Shown piece after piece: positions 1 to 7,990 of a stretch of 64,000 nucleotides of DNA. The position numbers and the translations under genes are program-made. Below the pieces are notes generated by a model. It saw nothing but the letters and a program-made list of their open reading frames with translations, made no database searches and was not told the origin of the DNA. This DNA is from Actinoplanes lobatus. GTDB taxonomy: Bacteria; Actinomycetota; Actinomycetes; Mycobacteriales; Micromonosporaceae. The stretch is taken from contig NZ_JACHNC010000001.1 of NCBI RefSeq assembly GCF_014205215.1, positions 9,668,501-9,732,500 of the forward strand. The letters are read 5' to 3'. Within the stretch, counting starts at the first letter, position 1. Each line of letters begins with the position of its first letter.

Positions 1-51
1 GTCACCGCCCTGGGCGCCGAGGTCCGCGGCCCCTCCTCGGTCCCCCGCTGA
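1..51 (+). CDS. C-terminal fragment of an upstream gene (possible)
   Basis: The first frame stays open from base 1 to a TGA at 49-51, giving 16 residues (VTALGAEVRGPSSVPR). The composition fits the end of a high-GC coding sequence running in from the left, but nothing in so short a tail identifies a family. The 285 bases that follow hold no convincing gene. Confidence 0.3.
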   Translation, partial: VTALGAEVRGPSSVPR

Positions 52-336
52 CGTTCCCCACGGCTCTCCGCCCGGCCCACGGTCGAGGGCGTGTCGGTCA
101 CCCGGGGGACGGGTGTCATGTCACCGCCGATCCGGGGACGACGGGCCCCCTGTCTCCACTGTGGATCTTCGTCCGATACGATCCCACCTGCGCGATCTTC
201 GGCCGTGCCGGGGGAACCCGGTGCCGTGCCGCGCCTGGCACGGTCTGCCAAATCCGGGCGACCGAGGACAGCCGGGCCGGAACCGGGCGGTAGGCTGGGA
301 CCGCAAGTCGTGAAACCCGCACAGGAGGCTGCCCGG

Positions 337-597
337 GTGGCCAGTGTCGCCGAACTCAGAGCTGCCGTGGAGGCCGCGCTTCAGCAGGTCACCGAGGGGC
401 AACAGGCGATTCAGGCAGCGAAGGAGAAGCTCGGCGAGGCCCAGCAGAGCCTGGCCGCCGCTCTCGACGGCAGCGCCAACGACGCGGTCGGCGCCGCCCA
501 CGCCTCGCTCTCGCACGCCGAGCAGCAGCTGGAGGACGGGTTCAACGCCACCGTCGCGGCGGTCGAGCAGGCGCACACCTACACGGCGAGCCTCTGA
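337..597 (+). CDS. Small all-helical protein, WXG100/ESX-like in size and shape
   Basis: This encodes 86 residues from a GTG at 337. An AGGAGG lies 8 bases upstream (323-328), which decides the start; in-frame codons further upstream have no such site. The protein is Ala/Gln/Glu-rich with long amphipathic helices and no signal peptide, membrane segment or WXG motif. Its EKL-A-GS-D-VG-HAE pattern resembles the first 85 residues of the next gene, so the two may be distant paralogues. It is the first gene of an apparent operon (next start 4 bases after its stop) with an FtsK/EccC-like ATPase. By analogy with ESX loci it could be a substrate or partner of that ATPase; this is inference, as no family was recognised with certainty. 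Confidence 0.8.
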   Translation: MASVAELRAAVEAALQQVTEGQQAIQAAKEKLGEAQQSLAAALDGSANDAVGAAHASLSHAEQQLEDGFNATVAAVEQAHTYTASL

Positions 598-601
598 CGC
601 G

Positions 602-1507
602 ATGTCGCTGCTCCAGGAACTCGGCGCCCAGCTCCGGGCAACCTCCGACGACCTGCCGATGGGGCTGGTGACGGCGGCGATGGAGAAGCTGCGCGCCGCC
701 ACCGAGCTGATCCGCTGGGTCCAGGAGGAGTCCAGTCAGGACATCGGTGTGGCCCGGCTCGGCCACGCCACCGAGCACGTGGAGAACGCGGCGGCCGCCC
801 TGCGGGGCGCCCAGGAGGCCCTCGACCGCTATCTCGCGGTCCTCGGCCTGACCGGTGTGCCCGGCGCCCCGGCCGGCCAGGAGTGGCGCGAGGGCCTGCG
901 CCGCGAGGAGGAGCGCCCCCGCCCGGAGCGGATCGAGGCCGAGCGGGTGGAGACGCTGGGCCCGTGGTGGCAGCGGCGGGTCGCCGAGCTCACCGGCGAG
1001 CAGCCGTCCGGCGAGCGCTCCGGGTCCGGCGAGTCCCCGGACTCCGCCGAGCTGTTGCGCCGGATCGCCGCCGGGGTACGCTCCGGCGACCGGGCCAGGC
1101 TCGGGCGCGAGCTGCACGCGGTGAACGCGTCGACCGGCCTGGGCCTGTCCGCGGTCACTCCCCCGGTGCTGCACCGGCTGGCCGGCGACCTGCTCGGCCA
1201 CGATCCCCGCCCGGAGGACGTGCCCCGCCTGCGGACCGCGGCGGAGGGCCGGGTCCGGGCGCTGCTGCCGGGCACCGAGCCGGGGGTGCTGGAGACCCTG
1301 CTGGACCGCATCTGCCGGGTGCCGGTCAAGGAGCAGCAGGAGAAGCGCGGCGACCGGCCGCCGGGCCACCCGGCCGACACCGCGGTGACCGCGAGCGTCC
1401 TGACCGGGATCCTGCTGGCCCGGCTGGGCCGCGACGCGGACGCCCTGTCCCCGGACGCGCCGGAGCCGGTCCGGTCCCGCCCCGGCGCCCCGGAGGACGA
1501 CCGGTGA
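602..1507 (+). CDS. Helical N-terminal protein of the FtsK-like operon, unknown function
   Basis: This encodes 301 residues from the ATG at 602, 4 bases after the upstream stop. Residues 1-85 are helical and resemble the preceding 86-residue protein (EKL, a D-I-G-A block, then H-x-E-x-A-A-x-L). A charged Glu/Arg-rich linker follows (about 95-150), then an alpha-helical C-terminal region (about 155-265). There is no signal peptide or membrane segment. Position between the small helical protein and the ATPase suggests a structural or adaptor role in the same machine. The family was not recognised. Confidence 0.8.
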   Translation: MSLLQELGAQLRATSDDLPMGLVTAAMEKLRAATELIRWVQEESSQDIGVARLGHATEHVENAAAALRGAQEALDRYLAVLGLTGVPGAPAGQEWREGLRREEERPRPERIEAERVETLGPWWQRRVAELTGEQPSGERSGSGESPDSAELLRRIAAGVRSGDRARLGRELHAVNASTGLGLSAVTPPVLHRLAGDLLGHDPRPEDVPRLRTAAEGRVRALLPGTEPGVLETLLDRICRVPVKEQQEKRGDRPPGHPADTAVTASVLTGILLARLGRDADALSPDAPEPVRSRPGAPEDDR

Positions 1508-1549
1508 GCCGCGCCCGGATTTCCGTAACTGCGACGATGCCGGCAGGTC

Positions 1550-4357
1550 ATGGCTGAATCCACCAAACACCGGGTGATGGAGATCCGCGCCGGGCTGTCC
1601 CATGCGCTCGGCGCCGCGCAGGTGGCGCTGGAGCGGGCGCAGGCGGCCCTGGAGGAGGCCGAGGCGCGGCACCGCAAGGTCGGCACGGCCGTGACGGCGC
1701 GCCGGCGGAAACTGGCCGCGACCCGGGACGAGCGGATCCGTGAGATCGAGGCCTGGCACGACACCGAGCTGGCGGCGCTGGCCGGCGCGGCGGCCGGCGC
1801 GGCCGACCGGGCGGCGCCGGGCGCGGCCGGCGAACCCTGGCACAGCTGGGAGGTGACCCCGCTGGACGCCGCCGCCGAGCTGCGGGTGGGCCGCCTCATG
1901 CTGCCCGAGGCGCCGGTGCCGTCACCGGTGCGCACCGAGCGCCCCGGGACCACCGGGCCGGGCGACGGCGACGCCTGGGCCGGTGGCGCGTGGGCCGGCG
2001 CGCCGGGCGAGGCCGCCGAGCCGCCGGCCGGGCCGGAGAGCGAGCCGCCGCCGGTGACCGGGCCGGCCGGAGAGGACGGGCCGCCCGAGGTGCCGGCCCT
2101 GGTGCGGCTGCTCGACCACGGGCACATCGTGATCGAGGGCGACCGGCGCGCCGGTGACGACGTGGCGGCCGGGTTGCTGCTGCGGGCGCTCGGCAGCAGC
2201 CCGCCCGGGCACGTCCAGATCATCGGGTACGACCCGGAGAGCCTCGGCGGTGGCCTGGCCGGGTTCGCGCCGCTGGCCAGCGCCGGGGTGCTCACCTTCG
2301 TCGGCCCGGACGGGCTGGAGAAGCTGCTCGACGAACTGGTCGGGCACGTCCGGCGGATCAACGAGACGGTCCTGGCCGGGGAGTATTCGTCGTTGCGCGA
2401 GTTGCACCGGGCCACCAAGCGCCGCCCGGAGCCGTGGCGGGTGGCGGTGCTGCTCGGCGGTGGGGAGCTGTCCCGGCACGAGCGGTCCCAGCTGGACCGG
2501 CTGTTGCGTACCGGGGCGGCGTGCGGGGTGCACCTGGTGATCCGGGGGCTGTCCGTGCAGCCGGGCCCGGACGTCGAGTCGGTGACGGCCGCTCCCGGTG
2601 ACGGTGCCCGGATCGGGGGCGCCGGAGCGCTGCCGGTCCGCCTGGACCCCGGCCCGCCGCCGGCCCTGGTGACCGTGACCTGCCGGCAGATCGCCGAGGC
2701 GGTGGCCGCCGGCCCGGCCCCGGTGGCGCTGGACAGCCTGCTGCCGGGCGCCGGTGACGAGTGGCGGGAGGAGTCGGCCACCGGGCTGACCGCGCCGCTC
2801 GGCGACAGCCCGCAGGGTCCCCGGGTGCTGGTGACGTTGAGCGACTATCCGCCGCACGCGCTGATCGCCGGACCGTCCGGCACCGGCAAGACCAACTTCA
2901 TCTACGCCTGGCTGGGTGCGCTGGCGGCCCGCTACTCCCCCCGCGAGCTGGCCTTCTACCTGCTCGACTTCAAGGAGGGCGTGTCGTTCGCCCGGTTCGC
3001 GCCGGGCCGGCGGGACCCGACGTGGCTGCCGCACGTGCGCCTGGTGGGGGTGAACGTCAACACCGACCGGGAGTTCGGGCTGGCGCTGCTCCGGTTCCTC
3101 AGTGGTGAGCTGCGGCGCCGGGCCGACGCCGCCAAGCAGCACGAGGTCACCAACCTGGCCGAGCTGCGCGCCGAGGATCCGGAGGGGTCGTGGCCGCGGA
3201 TCGTGGCGGTGGTCGACGAGTTCCAGGTCCTGCTGGCCGGCCGCGACGCGGTCGCCGCCGAGGCGGTCGACCTGCTCGAGGACCTGGCCCGGCGGGGCCG
3301 TTCCCAGGGCATCCACCTGATCCTGGCCAGTCAGGACGTGTCCGGCATCGAGGCGCTGTGGGGCCGGCCGGCGCTGGTGGCCCAGTTCAGTCTGCGGATC
3401 GCCCTGCCCCGGGCCCGCCGGGTGCTGGCCGAGACGAACGCGGCGGCCGACTCGCTGCCCCGCTACCACGCCGTGGTGAACGCGGACTCCGGCGCGACCG
3501 AGGCGAACCGGGTGGTCCGGGTGCCGGCCGCCGGTGACCGGGAGCAGTGGTCCGCCCTCCAGCACCGGCTGTGGCGGCGGCGCCCGCCCGAGATGGGGCC
3601 GCCCCGGCTGTTCGACGGTGACGTGGTCCCGAAACTCGCCGACAGCCCGGACTTCCGTGGGTTGCGGGCCGCCGCGTCGCCGGCCGCGCCGATCGCCCTG
3701 CTCGGCGAGACCATCGACGTGACGGCACGCTCCGCCCGTACCGTGCTGCGCCGTGCCCCCGGCCGGAACCTGGCCGTTCTCGGCACCCGGGTGGACGAGG
3801 CCTGTGCCGTGCTGGCGACCGCGGGCCGCTCGCTGGCCGCGCAGTTCACCCCGGAGGGTGCCCGGTTCTCGGTGGTCTGCCTGGACGCCGACGCCCGGGC
3901 GGCCGCCGAGGCGCTGCACGCGCGGATCCCGGACTGCGGGTGGTACGACGCGGAGAACGTGGACTGGCTGCTCGAGGACGCCGCCGCGGAGGCGACCGCC
4001 GCGTGGCCGGCCGACCGGCCGCACTTCATCCTGATCTACGCGGCCGACGCGCTGCCCGGCGGCAAGGCGGCCGGTGACCAGCTGCGCACGGTGCTGCGGC
4101 AGGGCCCGGAGCGGCGGCTGCACGTGCTGGGCTGGTGGCGCGGGGCCGGGTTGCTGCGGGACAGTCTCGGTGGGCACGCCGCCCGGACCGACGCGATCGG
4201 CTCCTGGGTGGCCCTGGACGTGCACGGCAGCGAGCTGGCGCCGTACTACCCGGGGACCGGGGCGCCGAACTGGTACCCACGCCCGTGGCGCGCCCTGCAC
4301 TTCGACCGCTCGGTCCACCGCGGCGCCGAGGTGCTCATCCCGTACGGAAACTCATGA
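1550..4357 (+). CDS. FtsK/SpoIIIE (EccC-like) multi-domain ATPase, soluble
   Basis: This encodes 935 residues from the ATG at 1550. Residues 1-80 form a coiled coil, followed by a Pro/Gly-rich linker (about 115-175). A degenerate P-loop-like domain spans about 185-400. A canonical FtsK/SpoIIIE motor domain spans about 410-660, with Walker A GPSGTGKT near residue 440, a YLLDFKEG motif and Walker B VAVVDEF near 551. A third ATPase-like domain without an obvious Walker A fills about 690-935. The series of one active and two degenerate ATPase domains recalls EccC of type VII secretion, but EccC has N-terminal membrane helices and this protein has none. FtsK-family motors pump DNA or engage secreted helical proteins. 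The small helical neighbours favour the second role, while the missing membrane anchor may be supplied by the next gene. Confidence 0.85.
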   Translation: MAESTKHRVMEIRAGLSHALGAAQVALERAQAALEEAEARHRKVGTAVTARRRKLAATRDERIREIEAWHDTELAALAGAAAGAADRAAPGAAGEPWHSWEVTPLDAAAELRVGRLMLPEAPVPSPVRTERPGTTGPGDGDAWAGGAWAGAPGEAAEPPAGPESEPPPVTGPAGEDGPPEVPALVRLLDHGHIVIEGDRRAGDDVAAGLLLRALGSSPPGHVQIIGYDPESLGGGLAGFAPLASAGVLTFVGPDGLEKLLDELVGHVRRINETVLAGEYSSLRELHRATKRRPEPWRVAVLLGGGELSRHERSQLDRLLRTGAACGVHLVIRGLSVQPGPDVESVTAAPGDGARIGGAGALPVRLDPGPPPALVTVTCRQIAEAVAAGPAPVALDSLLPGAGDEWREESATGLTAPLGDSPQGPRVLVTLSDYPPHALIAGPSGTGKTNFIYAWLGALAARYSPRELAFYLLDFKEGVSFARFAPGRRDPTWLPHVRLVGVNVNTDREFGLALLRFLSGELRRRADAAKQHEVTNLAELRAEDPEGSWPRIVAVVDEFQVLLAGRDAVAAEAVDLLEDLARRGRSQGIHLILASQDVSGIEALWGRPALVAQFSLRIALPRARRVLAETNAAADSLPRYHAVVNADSGATEANRVVRVPAAGDREQWSALQHRLWRRRPPEMGPPRLFDGDVVPKLADSPDFRGLRAAASPAAPIALLGETIDVTARSARTVLRRAPGRNLAVLGTRVDEACAVLATAGRSLAAQFTPEGARFSVVCLDADARAAAEALHARIPDCGWYDAENVDWLLEDAAAEATAAWPADRPHFILIYAADALPGGKAAGDQLRTVLRQGPERRLHVLGWWRGAGLLRDSLGGHAARTDAIGSWVALDVHGSELAPYYPGTGAPNWYPRPWRALHFDRSVHRGAEVLIPYGNS

Positions 4358-4376
4358 CCCGAGTGGAGGTCGCGCC

Positions 4377-5081
4377 GTGAGCGAGCTGGAGCCCGCGGAC
4401 TTCGAGCGGGCCGACTACCGGACGGTGCTGCGCCGCCTCACCACCCTGGACGAGCGCGCGGCCACCCTGCGCGACGAGGCACACCGCTGGCACACCGAGC
4501 GCCGGGCCGCCGCCGACACCGCGGTCCGGGAGGCCGCCGGCCAGATGGAGGACGCCGAGCTGGCGGTCCGCCGGGCCCGGCGCGACCTGGAGCACGTGGA
4601 CGCCCGGGCGGCCGGGCTGTGGTCGGAGTTCGTGCACCGGATCGGGCCGGCCGCCGAGCGGTTCGGGCGCACCCTGCCGCCGGCCAGCATCCCCCGGCAG
4701 CGCGGTGACCGGGACGCGGCGGACTATCTGGACGAGGTGGAGAGCCGGGTCAAGTACACGCCTCCGGCCCGGCCGATCACCTTCGGCACCAAGCTGGGCT
4801 TCGTGCTGCTGGGGCTGGCCGGCGGCCTGCTCGGGGTGACCGGCAACCTGCTGGTCACCCGGACCGGTGCGGCGGCCGGCGGCGAGTGGCAGCAGGCCGC
4901 CCCGGTGGTGGCGCTGCTGGTGCTGCTCTGTTGCCCGGTCCTGGCCGTGGTGACGGCGAAGCTCATCGCCGACCGCCGTGGAACCAGCCTGGACACGGCC
5001 GCCGTGGTGACGGTCCTCGGCACCGGCCTGCTGACGGCCGGGCTGCTGTTCAGCGCGGTGCGGTTCGCCCAGCCAGGCTGA
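4377..5081 (+). CDS. Coiled-coil membrane protein of the FtsK-like operon
   Basis: This encodes 234 residues from the GTG at 4377, 19 bases after the ATPase stop. A GTGGAGG stretch lies just upstream. Residues 1-90 are a charged coiled coil rich in Arg/Glu/Ala. A linker follows, then three hydrophobic segments (about 141-164, 177-200 and 208-230) predicted to cross the membrane. This is the only obvious membrane protein of the operon, so it is a candidate anchor or channel for the soluble ATPase. No named family was recognised. Its 3' end overlaps the minus-strand gene at 5050-5220 by 32 bases. Confidence 0.8.
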   Translation: MSELEPADFERADYRTVLRRLTTLDERAATLRDEAHRWHTERRAAADTAVREAAGQMEDAELAVRRARRDLEHVDARAAGLWSEFVHRIGPAAERFGRTLPPASIPRQRGDRDAADYLDEVESRVKYTPPARPITFGTKLGFVLLGLAGGLLGVTGNLLVTRTGAAAGGEWQQAAPVVALLVLLCCPVLAVVTAKLIADRRGTSLDTAAVVTVLGTGLLTAGLLFSAVRFAQPG

Positions 5082-5220
5082 CCCGCCGCTGCGCCTCCTC
5101 GCGGAGGGCGGCCGGCACGTCGGGCCCGCTGTCGCCGCCGCCGTGCGCCTCGTCGTACTCGTAGTCGCCGGACTGCTCCTCCGGCTCCTCGGTCTGCTGT
5201 TCGTCGGGTGCGTCCGTCAT
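5050..5220 (-). CDS. Small acidic protein of unknown function
   Basis: This encodes 56 residues from an ATG at 5220. It is strongly acidic in its first half (Glu/Asp/Gln run, then YEYDEAHGGGDSG) and ends in a basic helical stretch (VPAALREEAQRRV). It has no membrane segment. The acidic, disordered-then-helical design is common among short actinobacterial proteins without assigned function. Its C-terminal coding overlaps the 3' end of the convergent membrane-protein gene by 32 bases. Confidence 0.6.
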   Translation of the reverse strand: MTDAPDEQQTEEPEEQSGDYEYDEAHGGGDSGPDVPAALREEAQRRVSLAGRTAPR

Positions 5221-5251
5221 GAGACGGAAGTTACCCGGGTATGAGGGCGGC

Positions 5252-5700
5252 ATGCTGTGGATCGGGACCTCGGGATGGCGGTACCGCGACTGGCGGCCGG
5301 AGAAGGGGGCCGACGCCACCGGCTTTCTGTGTCCCGCCGGGCTGCCGCAGCGGGCGTGGCTGGGGCAGTACGCGGAGGCGTTCGCGACGGTCGAGGTGAA
5401 CTGCGGCGGCGCGGTGCGGCGCTCTGCTGGGCCGACCGTCGCGGGCGGCCGGTCACCCCGCTCTGGCGTACCGCGGATTTCGGATATCTACGGCTTCACG
5501 AAGGAGCCGCGAAACCCTGGCCCCGTTACGGGCGGGCGGCGCTGACGTCATGGCCGGACCGCTGCGACGGACCGGAATTCTTTGTGTTCTTCAACAACGA
5601 TCCGGGTGGCGCCGTGATCGACGCCGGTGTGATGGCGGCCGAGGCGGAGCGCCGCGATCGGCGGATCAGCCGGGTTCCGCGGGTCCGGCCGCGCCGGTAA
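5252..5700 (+). pseudogene. DUF72 protein, decayed (internal deletion plus frame change)
   Basis: One frame from the ATG at 5252 reads MLWIGTSGWRYRDWRPEKGA, then LPQRAWLGQYAEAFATVEVN, which is the start of DUF72 (TIM-barrel, YecE-like) proteins. It then loses similarity near 5405 and stops at 5545. Another frame between about 5416 and 5640 reads a DUF72-like C-terminal end: LCWADRRGRPVTPLWRTADF, GYLRLHEGAAKPWPRYGR and FVFFNNDPGGAVIDAG. The two ends lie in different frames and roughly half of the usual 240-300 residues is missing between them. The gene is therefore a remnant. DUF72 has no settled biochemical role. Confidence 0.75.
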
Positions 5701-5769
5701 TCGGTGCGGAATTGCGCATGTGGTGGTCGCCACCATTGTTGGAAATGACGTCGCCGGATTCGGCGAATC

Positions 5770-5796
5770 CCGGGCCCGCCGCACGGACGGGCCCGG
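5770..5796 (-). terminator. Hairpin downstream of the TraR/DksA gene
   Basis: CCGGGCCCG and CGGGCCCGG form a perfect 9-bp stem with a 9-base loop, 9 bases beyond the stop of the minus-strand gene at 5805. There is no U-tract, as is usual for actinobacterial intrinsic terminators. Confidence 0.5.
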
Positions 5797-5804
5797 ACGA
5801 CCGG

Positions 5805-6230
5805 TCAGCTGGCCCGGCGCTCGCGCACCTGTTTGCAGTTGACGCACGTGGTGGCCGAGGGGAACACCTCCATGCGCTCGACCGGAATCGGGTTCGAGCA
5901 GCCCTCGCAGTTCCCGTACGTCCCCTCGTCCAGCCGGTGCAGCGCGTGCTCCGCCTGGGTCCGCCGGTCCAGCAGCGTCCGCAACAGCGAGGTCGCGGCG
6001 TCGCGCTCCGCCGTCTTCGATCCGCTGTCGGCCTGGTCGTCGCCGGCCGCGTCGCCGATCTCGACCAGCCGAAGCCGGGTGTTCTGGGCGACGGCCTCTT
6101 CGTACTCGGTGTTGAGCTCCTCGAATCGGCTCTGCAGGATCACCCGGATCTGCTCGATCTCCTCGACCGAACGTAAGCCCTTCGACGTGCTCGCGCCCTT
6201 ACCCGCAACAACCGCTCCGTTGACGAGCAT
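5805..6230 (-). CDS. TraR/DksA-type zinc-finger regulator
   Basis: This encodes 141 residues from the ATG at 6230, preceded by AGGGGGA. An in-frame start at 6305 exists, but it falls inside the promoter/palindrome region, so the downstream ATG was chosen. The N-terminal half is a charged coiled coil (about 20-85). The C-terminal half carries a four-cysteine zinc finger (CEGC, then CVNC) as in the DksA/TraR family, which binds in the RNA polymerase secondary channel. Actinobacterial members are often stress-linked. A consensus GTTT-N15-GGGTAT promoter lies upstream (6321-6345), arguing for control by a SigB/SigF-type sigma factor. Confidence 0.85.
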   Translation of the reverse strand: MLVNGAVVAGKGASTSKGLRSVEEIEQIRVILQSRFEELNTEYEEAVAQNTRLRLVEIGDAAGDDQADSGSKTAERDAATSLLRTLLDRRTQAEHALHRLDEGTYGNCEGCSNPIPVERMEVFPSATTCVNCKQVRERRAS

Positions 6231-6295
6231 GCAGTCCCCCTGCCCTTCCCTCAGCCCCAGCCGGTGGAGCATCCGCCGGGTCACCCTCGTCCCGG

Positions 6296-6317
6296 CCGGC
6301 TCCACATGTGGAGCCGG
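6296..6317. promoter_or_regulatory. Perfect 22-bp palindrome at the dksA-like transcription start
   Basis: The sequence CCGGCTCCACA followed at once by TGTGGAGCCGG is a perfect 22-bp palindrome. It begins 4 bases downstream of the -10 element on the minus strand, so it should span the transcription start (about 6314). It could be a repressor site or a 5' hairpin of the transcript; the sequence alone does not decide. Confidence 0.5.
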
Positions 6318-6320
6318 TCG

Positions 6321-6345
6321 ATACCCACCGCCGGAGATCCCAAAC
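6321..6345 (-). promoter_or_regulatory. SigB/SigF-type promoter for the TraR/DksA gene
   Basis: On the minus strand GTTT (6345-6342) is separated by 15 bases from GGGTAT (6326-6321). This matches the GTTT-N14-16-GGGTA consensus of SigB/SigF-group sigma factors. It lies about 90 bases upstream of the chosen ATG at 6230. Two such sigma genes are in the window (13668-14807 and 46213-46998). Confidence 0.6.
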
Positions 6346-6430
6346 GGGACCCCCGCGAAAAAGTAACCGGAGCATAACTGTCAGTGGTCGGATCCGCCAC
6401 GGACTCGGCACACGGGTCTTGTGCCGAGCG

Positions 6431-7063
6431 TCACCAGTCACTCACCACCAGCGCCGGGCGCTTCGGGTCATCGAGACGAACGACCACGTCAGCGAAGGTT
6501 TCCGGGGCCACCTCGGCGGTGTAGCGGTGGTACGCCGGAAGCGTCCAGGCGGCGCCCGCCGGGGTACGCCGTGACAGCGCGGCCCGGGACAGCTCGAGAT
6601 GCACGGCGAAGTCGAACGGCAGCCCCGAGCCGAGCAGGAGCGGGCCGCTGACCAGCACGATCGCGCCGGCGGGGAGCTGCCGGTAGGGCTGGCGGGCGGC
6701 CCGGTCGGCGGTGGCGTCCCAGAGACGCTCGACGATCCGCCCGGAGCCGTCCGGGCCCGCCGGGGCCAGCACCTCGCGGATCAGCCCGGCCTCGTCGAAC
6801 CAGCCGCTGTAGAACGAGTCCGGATTGGTCCGCCCGAACTCCAGGCGCACCGAGGCCGGGCGCAGGAAATCCCTGGTCTCGACCCGTACCGCGGGGCGGC
6901 CGCGGACCCGCAGCGGGTCGACCAGAGCGTCGGCCAGGCGGGCCGGATCGGCGGCGTCGGCCCCGTCGACGGCCACCCGAATTCGATTGTCGGATTCCCG
7001 ACTGGCGAGACGGTCGGCGAGATCCTCGACCAGGACCTCGAAGGAGAGCGGGCGGACGTGCAT
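6431..7063 (-). CDS. Uridine-kinase-like protein with degenerate P-loop
   Basis: This encodes 210 residues from a start at 7063. It resembles actinobacterial proteins annotated as uridine kinase: an N-terminal VAVDG strand and loop, then RDFLRPASVRLEFGR, a DSFYSGWFDE motif, and a C-terminal region with RTPAGAAWTLPAYHRY and VVRLDDPKRP. The Walker A position reads VDGADAADPARLADAL, lacking the GK[ST] needed for ordinary nucleotide binding. Kinase activity is therefore doubtful. The gap to the winged-helix gene upstream is only 3 bases (7064-7066), so the two are probably co-transcribed. Confidence 0.7.
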   Translation of the reverse strand: MHVRPLSFEVLVEDLADRLASRESDNRIRVAVDGADAADPARLADALVDPLRVRGRPAVRVETRDFLRPASVRLEFGRTNPDSFYSGWFDEAGLIREVLAPAGPDGSGRIVERLWDATADRAARQPYRQLPAGAIVLVSGPLLLGSGLPFDFAVHLELSRAALSRRTPAGAAWTLPAYHRYTAEVAPETFADVVVRLDDPKRPALVVSDW

Positions 7064-7066
7064 CCG

Positions 7067-7636
7067 TCAGTCGTGCGGCAGGACCACGATGCGGGCGTCG
7101 TCGGCCAGCCGGTAGCCCACGCCGTACACCGTGGTGATGAGCGGGAGCTGCCCGCCCAGCTTGAGCCGCAGCCGGCGGACGTGCACGTCCACGGTCCGCT
7201 CGCCGGCCCGCTCGTAGCCCCACACGGCGGCCAGCAGCTGCGCCCGGGTGAACACCCGGCGGGGCCGCTCGGCGAGATATTGCAGGAGGTCGAACTCGAG
7301 CCGGGTGAGCGGCAGCGCCTCCCCGTCCAGCAGCGCCTGACGCGACGCGGTGAGCAGACGCACCTCCGGCCCCCCGAGAACGCTCTCCGGCTCGTCAGCG
7401 ACCGGCTCGGCGGGGTCCACGGGCACGGCCTGCTCGACGGTCACCGTCCCCCGGCTCAGCTCGACGAGCTCACGGACCGCGGCGAGCAATCGGTGCGCCT
7501 GTGGCGATATCGCGTCTCCGGTGAGCGGAATGGCGAGCGTCACGGTCAGCGCGGGCTCGGCGGAACGACGACCGGCGCCCCGGCCCGGTCCGGCGGATCG
7601 ACGATCGGCTCGCGGCGACAATGCGCTGACCGGCAT
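7067..7636 (-). CDS. Winged-helix (OmpR/PhoB-type) DNA-binding regulator without receiver domain
   Basis: This encodes 189 residues from the ATG at 7636, chosen because GGGGGA lies 8 bases upstream; an in-frame start at 7684 lacks a site. Residues 25-65 contain a short conserved block (LTVTLAIPLTGDAISPQAHR). The C-terminal 95 residues are a trans_reg_C winged helix: LTRLEFDLLQYLAERPRRVF, then LLAAVWG, RTVDVHVRRLRLKL and TVYGVGYRL. There is no phospho-acceptor receiver domain, so it is not a classical response regulator. It appears to form an operon with the kinase-like gene, 3 bases downstream. Confidence 0.8.
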   Translation of the reverse strand: MPVSALSPRADRRSAGPGRGAGRRSAEPALTVTLAIPLTGDAISPQAHRLLAAVRELVELSRGTVTVEQAVPVDPAEPVADEPESVLGGPEVRLLTASRQALLDGEALPLTRLEFDLLQYLAERPRRVFTRAQLLAAVWGYERAGERTVDVHVRRLRLKLGGQLPLITTVYGVGYRLADDARIVVLPHD

Positions 7637-7990
7637 TGGTGTATCCCCCAGAATTTGCTGCGGCAAGCGAATATGACTGATCACTGTGCGTAAAGCGGGG
7701 ACGATATTTCCCGCCCGCCCGATCGCGGGTCAAGTCGCCAACCACAGTGTGGGAAAGACGTTCCATATTGTCGCGCGTCACACAAATGCATTCCGGGAAC
7801 GTTTTCTGTCAGCCTCATTAAACGTTGCCGAACGCGGGTAGCGGTGAAACGTGACACACCTCGACGTGGGGACCCGTCGCCATGGGGCGATCTCGGGTGG
7901 CCACGGAGCCGGCGGCGAAGATCTCGAACCGCCGAAATGGTGGAACCGGTGGGGGCGCCGCACGGGCGGCGCCCCCGGGAGAGCAATCTC
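7637..7990. other. Gene-free 354-base stretch between regulator and secA2-like gene
   Basis: This stretch is less GC-rich than its surroundings and should hold the promoter of the winged-helix gene. On the minus strand a TTGACC (-35-like) and AAATAT (-10-like) pair with 18-base spacing lies near 7700-7735. The secA2 terminator hairpin sits at its right end (7951-7976). No open frame here looks coding. Confidence 0.4.
7951..7976 (-). terminator. Hairpin downstream of the secA2-like gene
   Basis: GGGGGCGCCGC and GCGGCGCCCCC form a perfect 11-bp stem around an ACGG loop, starting 15 bases past the minus-strand stop at 7991. Confidence 0.6.
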
